Assembly (NCBI RefSeq): GCF_001941945.1
Contig: NZ_CP015583.1
Coordinates: 3,552,001-3,616,000, forward strand
Direction of reading: 5' to 3'
Origin: Roseomonas gilardii
GTDB taxonomy: Bacteria; Pseudomonadota; Alphaproteobacteria; Acetobacterales; Acetobacteraceae
DNA length: 64,000 nt
The notes beneath the pieces were generated by a model, which saw only the letters and a program-made list of their open reading frames with translations, made no database searches and was not told where the DNA came from. Shown in pieces: positions 59,439-64,000 of this stretch. Numbering within the stretch: position 1 is the first letter of the stretch; each line of letters begins with the position of its first letter. Position numbers and translations under genes: made by a program.

Positions 59439-60650
59439 TCAGCGCAGGATGCCGGTATGGCCCAGCGAATAGCGGCCCGGCATCGGCCAGACGGTCAGGC
59501 CATGCGGTTCCGCGCCGACCTTGACCTGCTTCACGGCCCCCGTGGTGGTGTCGATGGCATAGACCACGTCGTCGAAGCGGCCGGAGAGCCAGAGCGTCTT
59601 CCCGTCAGCGCTGACATTGCCCATGTCGGGGCTGCCGCCGCCGGGGATGGGCCAGTTGGCGACGACCTTGCCGGTGGCGAATTCGAGCACCGAAACGCTG
59701 CCCGGCCCCTTGCGCGCGCCATGCACCTTATGGGAGCCGCGATTGGCGATATAGAGGTACTTCGCGTCGCGGCTGGGATAGAGGCCGTGCGTGCCCGTGC
59801 CGGTCGGGACATAGCCCGTTTCGGCGAAGCGGTCGCCGTCGAGGACGAAGACGCCATCGGCCATCATGTCGGCGACGTAGAAGGTGCGGCCATCCGGCGC
59901 CACGCGGATGTCCTGCGGCATGCCGCCCTTGGACAGCTTCAGGTATCCGGCGACCTTGTGCTCCACCATGTCGATCTTGGCGAGGCGCCCGCCGAACTCG
60001 CAGGTGAAGATGGCGTAGCGCCCGTCGGCGGAGAAGTCGGCATGGTTCACGCCGCGGCAATCCGGCGTGTCGATGGAGAACTGCATCGCCATCGTGTGCG
60101 GGTCGCGGAAGTCGAGGCGCTTGCGGGCCTCGGCCACGACGATCGCCGACTTGCCGTCCGGCGTGAAGTACATGTTGTAGGGGTCGTCCACCGGAATGGG
60201 CTCGCCCGGCTTGCCGGTGGCGGCGTCGATGGGCGTGAGGCTGCCATCCTCCTTGCCCTCGGCATTGTTGGTCGCCCAGAGGGTGCGCAGATCCCAGGAC
60301 GGCACGACATGCTGCGGGCCGCGTCCGACCTTGAACCGGTCCACGACCTTCATCGTCTCGGGATCGATGACATAGACGTCGTTGGACCGCAGGTTCGGCA
60401 CGTAGATGCGCGGCAGGTCGCTGCGCACCACGGGCGACAGCTTGTCGCTGGTGGTCTCGCTGTAGATGTTGCCGGGCACGGTCACGGGCGGCATGCCGGG
60501 CACGGTCTGCACGGCGGCCGGCGCCGCATTCGGGACCCCGGTTTGGGCCCCAGACTGAACCCCAGTCTGGACCCCAGTCTGGGCCATGGCCGGGGCGAGG
60601 GGCGCGGCGAGCAGCGCCAGGAGGAGAAGCAGGGAGGCTGGGCGGGACAT
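59439..60650 (-). CDS. Exported YVTN-type beta-propeller protein
   Basis: The 403-residue product has a signal peptide (MSRPASLLLLLALLAAPLAP, cleavage near AMA-QTG). A short repeat of TGVQ/SGAQ units encoded by a 12-bp tandem repeat near 60537-60588 follows. Then come beta-propeller blades: LPRIYVPNLRSNDVYVIDPETMKVVDRFKVGRGPQHVVPSWDL, YFTPDGKSAIVV, FSADGRYAIF, VAPDGRTFYVAD and VSADGKTLWLSGRFDDVVYAIDTTTG. Blades of this kind act as binding or quinoprotein-like scaffolds; no enzyme motif is visible. It lies 170 nt downstream of an exported creatininase-fold protein on the same strand. Confidence 0.88.
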   Translation of the reverse strand: MSRPASLLLLLALLAAPLAPAMAQTGVQTGVQSGAQTGVPNAAPAAVQTVPGMPPVTVPGNIYSETTSDKLSPVVRSDLPRIYVPNLRSNDVYVIDPETMKVVDRFKVGRGPQHVVPSWDLRTLWATNNAEGKEDGSLTPIDAATGKPGEPIPVDDPYNMYFTPDGKSAIVVAEARKRLDFRDPHTMAMQFSIDTPDCRGVNHADFSADGRYAIFTCEFGGRLAKIDMVEHKVAGYLKLSKGGMPQDIRVAPDGRTFYVADMMADGVFVLDGDRFAETGYVPTGTGTHGLYPSRDAKYLYIANRGSHKVHGARKGPGSVSVLEFATGKVVANWPIPGGGSPDMGNVSADGKTLWLSGRFDDVVYAIDTTTGAVKQVKVGAEPHGLTVWPMPGRYSLGHTGILR

Positions 60651-60820
60651 GGGCAGGCGTATTCCTCGATACGGGCCCGGGATCACGGGGACCGTTCCCG
60701 GAGCGGAGCAACGCCGTCCGGAAGCGCGAATCCCGTCTCCGGGCAAGGGGGTGGGGAACCGGGGCGCGAGCCTGTGAAGCCAGGCCATGCGCCGCCAGGG
60801 GGGATGGGTCGGAAGACGGG

Positions 60821-61663
60821 TCAGCGGCGTGGCGCGGTCACCTGCCGGATGGCGGCCACGGTCTGGGCGACGATGGCACCCGTGCCGATCTGGCCGAGTT
60901 CCGCCGTGGCGGGGCGCGGGTCGCCGCCATAGACGCCCTGCGCCGTGCCGGGCTTGGCCGCCGCCTGGAGCGCCTGCTGCCGCACCAGGGCGGGGCGTGT
61001 GGCAAGCGTCAGCGCCGTGTCCATCAGGTCGGCATGGGTGCCGACATCGTCGCCCAGCCCCCGGGCGCGCAGGGCCGGGGCGAAGCTGGTCTCGATGGTC
61101 GTGTAGTATTGCGGGATGTAGTGCGCCCGCGCCGGGCCCCTGGCCCACTGGTGGTTCAGGCGGTCGGCCACGTGCTGCAGGTTCTTCTGATAACCGCCAT
61201 GGTCGCCGATCAGCACGATGTCGGTGAAGCCATGCGCGGCGAAGCTCTCGGCAGCGGAGGCCAGCAGCCCCTCGAAGACCTCGGGCGGAATGCTGATCGT
61301 GCCGGGGAAGCGCATATGCGAGCTGGGCGGGGCGATATTGCCCTCGGGCACATAGGCGATCACCGGGGCCAGCAGGGCATTGCCGAGTTGCCGGGCGATC
61401 TGCTCCCCGAGCACGGCCACGCGGGCATTGTGCTTGCCCACGGCGATGAAGGGGCCGCTCTGCTCGGTGCCGCCCACGGGGATGATGACGGTGCGCTTGC
61501 CGGCCTGGGTGGCGGCGCGGATCTCCGTCCAGGTGAGATGGTCGAGCCAGACCGTGTCGGGCTGCTGCGCCCAGGCGAGAGGCGCGAGAACCAGGAAGCC
61601 GGCCAGGACCGGAACCTGGAGAAGGGCCAGGTGTCGCTTCCGGAAAGCGGATCGGCGGAACAT
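60821..61663 (-). CDS. Creatininase-family amidohydrolase with signal peptide
   Basis: The 280-residue product has an N-terminal signal (LLQVPVLAGFLVLAPLAWA then QQPD). The creatininase fold follows with its metal motifs: WTEIRAATQAGKRTVIIPVGGTEQSGPF, VGKHNARV, PPSSHMRFPGTISIP, DIVLIGDHGGYQKN and GDDVGTHADLMDTAL. Members are usually cytoplasmic amidases (creatininase, MftE-like), so export is unusual. Its neighbours are an exported beta-propeller (downstream) and a class II aldolase (upstream), all minus strand. Confidence 0.88.
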   Translation of the reverse strand: MFRRSAFRKRHLALLQVPVLAGFLVLAPLAWAQQPDTVWLDHLTWTEIRAATQAGKRTVIIPVGGTEQSGPFIAVGKHNARVAVLGEQIARQLGNALLAPVIAYVPEGNIAPPSSHMRFPGTISIPPEVFEGLLASAAESFAAHGFTDIVLIGDHGGYQKNLQHVADRLNHQWARGPARAHYIPQYYTTIETSFAPALRARGLGDDVGTHADLMDTALTLATRPALVRQQALQAAAKPGTAQGVYGGDPRPATAELGQIGTGAIVAQTVAAIRQVTAPRR

Positions 61664-61751
61664 GGGAACCAGGCAACTCCGGCAATGAGTTCCTGTCTAC
61701 TCCCCTCCCCGCCCCTCTGCCCAGCCTTCGCGCCCGCAGCGGAGGCCACGC

Positions 61752-61799
61752 CCCTGCCGGGGAAAGGCGCGGAAAACCGCGCTTTCCTCCGGGCAGGTG
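61752..61799 (-). terminator. Hairpin downstream of the class II aldolase gene
   Basis: An imperfect stem GGAAAGGCGCGG / CCGCGCTTTCC with an AAAA loop, flanked by GCCGGG/CCGGGC, lies between the aldolase stop and the creatininase-family start on the minus strand. It could terminate the aldolase transcript. Confidence 0.45.
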
Positions 61800-61813
61800 C
61801 GGCCCGGCTCACG

Positions 61814-62590
61814 TCATGAACGATAATCCACCTTGTCGTCATCGACGAGCCGCAGCGCGGCGGTCCAGGCGAGGTCGTAGATATGCGGGGAGTCGGAGCG
61901 GTTGAACTGCTCCGCGGTGCGCAGGCGCACCTCCTCCGGCGGGAAGACGATCTGGTCCATGCCGCCCGAGAGCGCCGCCACCTGCGCCTGGCAGGCGCGC
62001 TCCAGGTAGTAGATGTTGTTGAAGGCCTCCGCCGCCGTACGGCCCGTGACCAGCAGGCCATGGTTGCGCAGGATCATCGCCCGGTGCTGGCCAAGATCGG
62101 CGACCAGCCGCTCGCGCTCGTCGAGATCCAGGGCGATGCCCTCATAGCCGTGATAGGCGAGGTGGCCGTAGAACTTCAGCGCGTGCTGGCTGATCGGCAG
62201 CAGCCCCTCCTTCTGCGCCGAAACGGCGATGCCGGCGCTGGTATGGGTATGGACGACATAGGCCGCGTCCTCCCGCGTCATGTGGATCGCGGAGTGGATG
62301 GTGAAGCCCGCGGCATTGACCGGCTTGGAGGAGGCGTCCTCCTCGATCACGTTGCCGTCCAGGTCGATCTTCACCAGGTCGCTGGCCCGCATCTCGTGGA
62401 ACATCACGCCATAGCGGTTGATCAGGAAGTGGTGGTCGGGCCCCGGCAGGCGGGCGCTGATATGGGTGTAGATGAGGTCCGTCATCCGATGATAGGCGAC
62501 GAGCCGGTAGAGCGCCGCGAGCTCGCAGCGGATCTTCCATTCCTCCTCGCTGATCCCCCGGAGGCTGGCGGGCGGCGTGGTCACGTTCAT
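61814..62590 (-). CDS. Class II aldolase/adducin family protein
   Basis: The 258-residue product has the class II aldolase fold: YRLVAYHRMTDLIYTHISARLPGPDHHFLINRYGVMFHEM (with the family's N-x-G and E/D elements varied). It also has VNAAGFTIHSAIHMTREDAAYVVHTHTSAGIAVSA (metal His pair HTH) and AMILRNHGLLVTGRTAAEAFNNIYYLERAC (third His). The form resembles adducin-like proteins of unknown substrate rather than fuculose aldolase. A GGGAGAAG site precedes the ATG. Confidence 0.92.
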   Translation of the reverse strand: MNVTTPPASLRGISEEEWKIRCELAALYRLVAYHRMTDLIYTHISARLPGPDHHFLINRYGVMFHEMRASDLVKIDLDGNVIEEDASSKPVNAAGFTIHSAIHMTREDAAYVVHTHTSAGIAVSAQKEGLLPISQHALKFYGHLAYHGYEGIALDLDERERLVADLGQHRAMILRNHGLLVTGRTAAEAFNNIYYLERACQAQVAALSGGMDQIVFPPEEVRLRTAEQFNRSDSPHIYDLAWTAALRLVDDDKVDYRS

Positions 62591-62797
62591 CGGGCTTCTC
62601 CCATGTGGGCGTCCATGTGGGCGTCTCTGGCGGAACGGGGATGATCGGCGAGCCGGGACTTTCCGCCCCTTGGCGGCGGGGCGTCAACCGCCGGTCATGC
62701 CGCAACCCCTTGCCCCGGCCGGCACGCGGGTGTCTTTCGGCCCGTATCGCGGGCACGCGTGCCCCGCGCATGGGCAGAGGCGGAGAGGGACGCGGAG

Positions 62798-64000
62798 ATG
62801 GGAACGGATCTGGATTTCGCGGCGGCGACTGGTGCCAACGATGGCGGGGTGGTGCGGATCCGGCGCGACCTGCACCGCTTCCCGGAGATGGGCTTCCTCG
62901 AATACCGCACCGCCGCGAAGACGGCCGCCACGCTGGAACGGCTCGGCTGGGCGGTGAAGGCGGGGCCGGAGGTCATGGTGGAAAGCGAGATGCCCGGCCG
63001 CCCCTCCCCGGCCGAGACGGCGGCGGCGCGCGAGGCGGCGCTGGCGGCCGGGGCGCCGCCGGACTGGGTGGCGCGCATGCCCGGAGGCCAGACCGGAGTG
63101 GTCGCGGAAATGCGGCGCGGCGAGGGGCCGGTGCTTGCCTTCCGCTTCGACATGGATGCGCTGCCGGTGCGGGAAACCGAGGCGCCGGAGCACGCCCCGA
63201 ACCGCGAGGGCTTCCGCTCCACGCGCCCCGGCGTGATGCATGCCTGCGGCCATGACGGACACACCGCCATCGGCCTCGCCCTGGCCGCCCGCCTCGCGGC
63301 GCCGACCGCGCGCTGGCGGGGCACGATCCGCCTGATCTTCCAGCCCGCCGAGGAAGGCGGGCGCGGCGCCCGGCCCATAGTGGCGGCCGGCGTCGTGGAC
63401 GGGGTGGACCATTTCTTCGCCGGGCATCTTGGCTGCCTGCTGCCCTCCGGCTCGGTGGCGCCGATGGCCACGGGCTTCCTCTATTCCAACAAGCTGGATG
63501 CCTTCCTGGAGGGCCGCGCGGCGCATGCGGCGATGGGGCCGCAGGAGGGGCGCAACGCCCTGCTGGCCGGAGCCACGGCGGCGCTGAACCTGCACGCCAT
63601 CAGCCGCCACGCGGACTCGCCGACGCTGGTGAATGTCGGGCGGATGGTGGCGGGCAGCGGGCGCAACGTGATCGCCGATTCCTGCCATTTGGTACTGGAG
63701 GTGCGCGGCGGCTCGCAGGAGGCGCTGGACTACATGGACCGGCGGGCGCGGGAGGTGCTGGCCGGGGCAGCGGCGATGCAGGATGTCGCCCTGCGCATCG
63801 AGGAGATGGGCGGCAGCATCGGCGCCACGCCGAGCCCGGAGGCCGCCGCCATCGTGGCGGAGGTGGCGCGCACCGTGCCGGGGATCACGCGGATCGAGCC
63901 GGAATGGCCGATCGGCGGCGGCGACGATGCCACGCTGATGCTGCGGCGGGTGCAGGAACAGGGCGGCAGCGCGACCTATTTCCTGCTGGGGGCCGATCTC
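62798..64000 (+). CDS. AbgA-like M20D amidohydrolase (3' end outside window)
   Basis: The frame is open from ATG 62798 to the window end (401 codons), so the gene is cut. A GGAGAGGGA site precedes it. The sequence has the AbgA-specific insertion (EVMVESEMPGRPSPAETAAA...PPDWVARMPGGQTGVVAE), then AFRFDMDALPVRE (first metal Asp), GVMHACGHDGHTAIGLAL, LIFQPAEEGGRGARPIV (catalytic Glu pair) and NVGRMVAGSGRNVIADS. E. coli AbgA works with AbgB on p-aminobenzoyl-glutamate. The nearest AbgB-like gene here lies at 24764, on the same strand but 36 kb away. Confidence 0.92.
   Translation, partial: MGTDLDFAAATGANDGGVVRIRRDLHRFPEMGFLEYRTAAKTAATLERLGWAVKAGPEVMVESEMPGRPSPAETAAAREAALAAGAPPDWVARMPGGQTGVVAEMRRGEGPVLAFRFDMDALPVRETEAPEHAPNREGFRSTRPGVMHACGHDGHTAIGLALAARLAAPTARWRGTIRLIFQPAEEGGRGARPIVAAGVVDGVDHFFAGHLGCLLPSGSVAPMATGFLYSNKLDAFLEGRAAHAAMGPQEGRNALLAGATAALNLHAISRHADSPTLVNVGRMVAGSGRNVIADSCHLVLEVRGGSQEALDYMDRRAREVLAGAAAMQDVALRIEEMGGSIGATPSPEAAAIVAEVARTVPGITRIEPEWPIGGGDDATLMLRRVQEQGGSATYFLLGADL

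Overview
The window is about 70% G+C, densely coded, and contains no rRNA, tRNA, phage or insertion-sequence genes that I can see. The gene content is urease with UreJ, an H-NOX/c-di-GMP pair, Entner-Doudoroff genes, sugar-acid catabolism, many Tat-exported substrate-binding proteins, and MucR-type sequence. Together with the codon usage this points to an alphaproteobacterium, most likely Acetobacteraceae (Roseomonas-like). That assignment is inferred, not tested.

Layout. 1-5.3 kb: a possible RiPP/thioamidation locus, with a TPR protein cut by the window edge, YcaO, TfuA, a HExxH metallopeptidase and a 191-residue protein ending in Gly-Arg-Ala hexapeptide repeats behind its own TATAAT box. 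5.5 kb: a Crp/Fnr regulator. 6.4-13.1 kb (minus): a complete urease operon ureD-(GNAT)-ureA-B-C-E-F-G-J. 13.6-18 kb: an MdtABC-like RND efflux pair. 18-26.4 kb: a peptide/amide scavenging region (two dipeptide-type binding proteins, GDPD, LysR, an M20 deacylase, an AbgB-like amidohydrolase). 26.7-29.2 kb: an H-NOX-like sensor overlapping a PAS-GGDEF(degenerate)-EAL protein. 29.7-33.2 kb: aspartate 4-decarboxylase with its aspartate:alanine antiporter. 33.6 kb: hrcA, without grpE. 35.1-38.9 kb: a deoxy-keto sugar-acid module (SDR, KDG-type permease, FAH hydrolase) under a divergent GntR regulator. 38.9-42.2 kb: edd-zwf. 42.3-47.6 kb: a DegP/HtrA protease and a two-component system whose kinase and regulator are split by an opposite-strand Ldh_2 dehydrogenase. 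47.9-50.1 kb: aldehyde dehydrogenase plus SDR. 50.6 kb: a protein with a MucR-like segment at its C-terminus but no zinc finger. 51.7-56.5 kb (minus): YdcF, a D-2-hydroxyacid dehydrogenase, a hydratase and an aldonate dehydratase. 56.8-58.9 kb: eutBC. 59.4-62.6 kb (minus): an exported beta-propeller, an exported creatininase-fold protein and a class II aldolase. 62.8 kb to the end: an AbgA-like hydrolase, cut by the window edge.

The most interesting locus is the YcaO-TfuA group. The pairing is the known machinery for backbone thioamidation, a gluzincin-type protease sits between it and the next gene, and that gene encodes a repeat-tailed protein whose repeats are conserved in amino acids but not in codons. 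Also notable are a dispersed family of about 260-310 bp intergenic elements with long inverted ends (three full copies and one half copy, each just downstream of a stop codon), an H-NOX lacking the arginine of its heme motif, and the unusual MucR-like protein.
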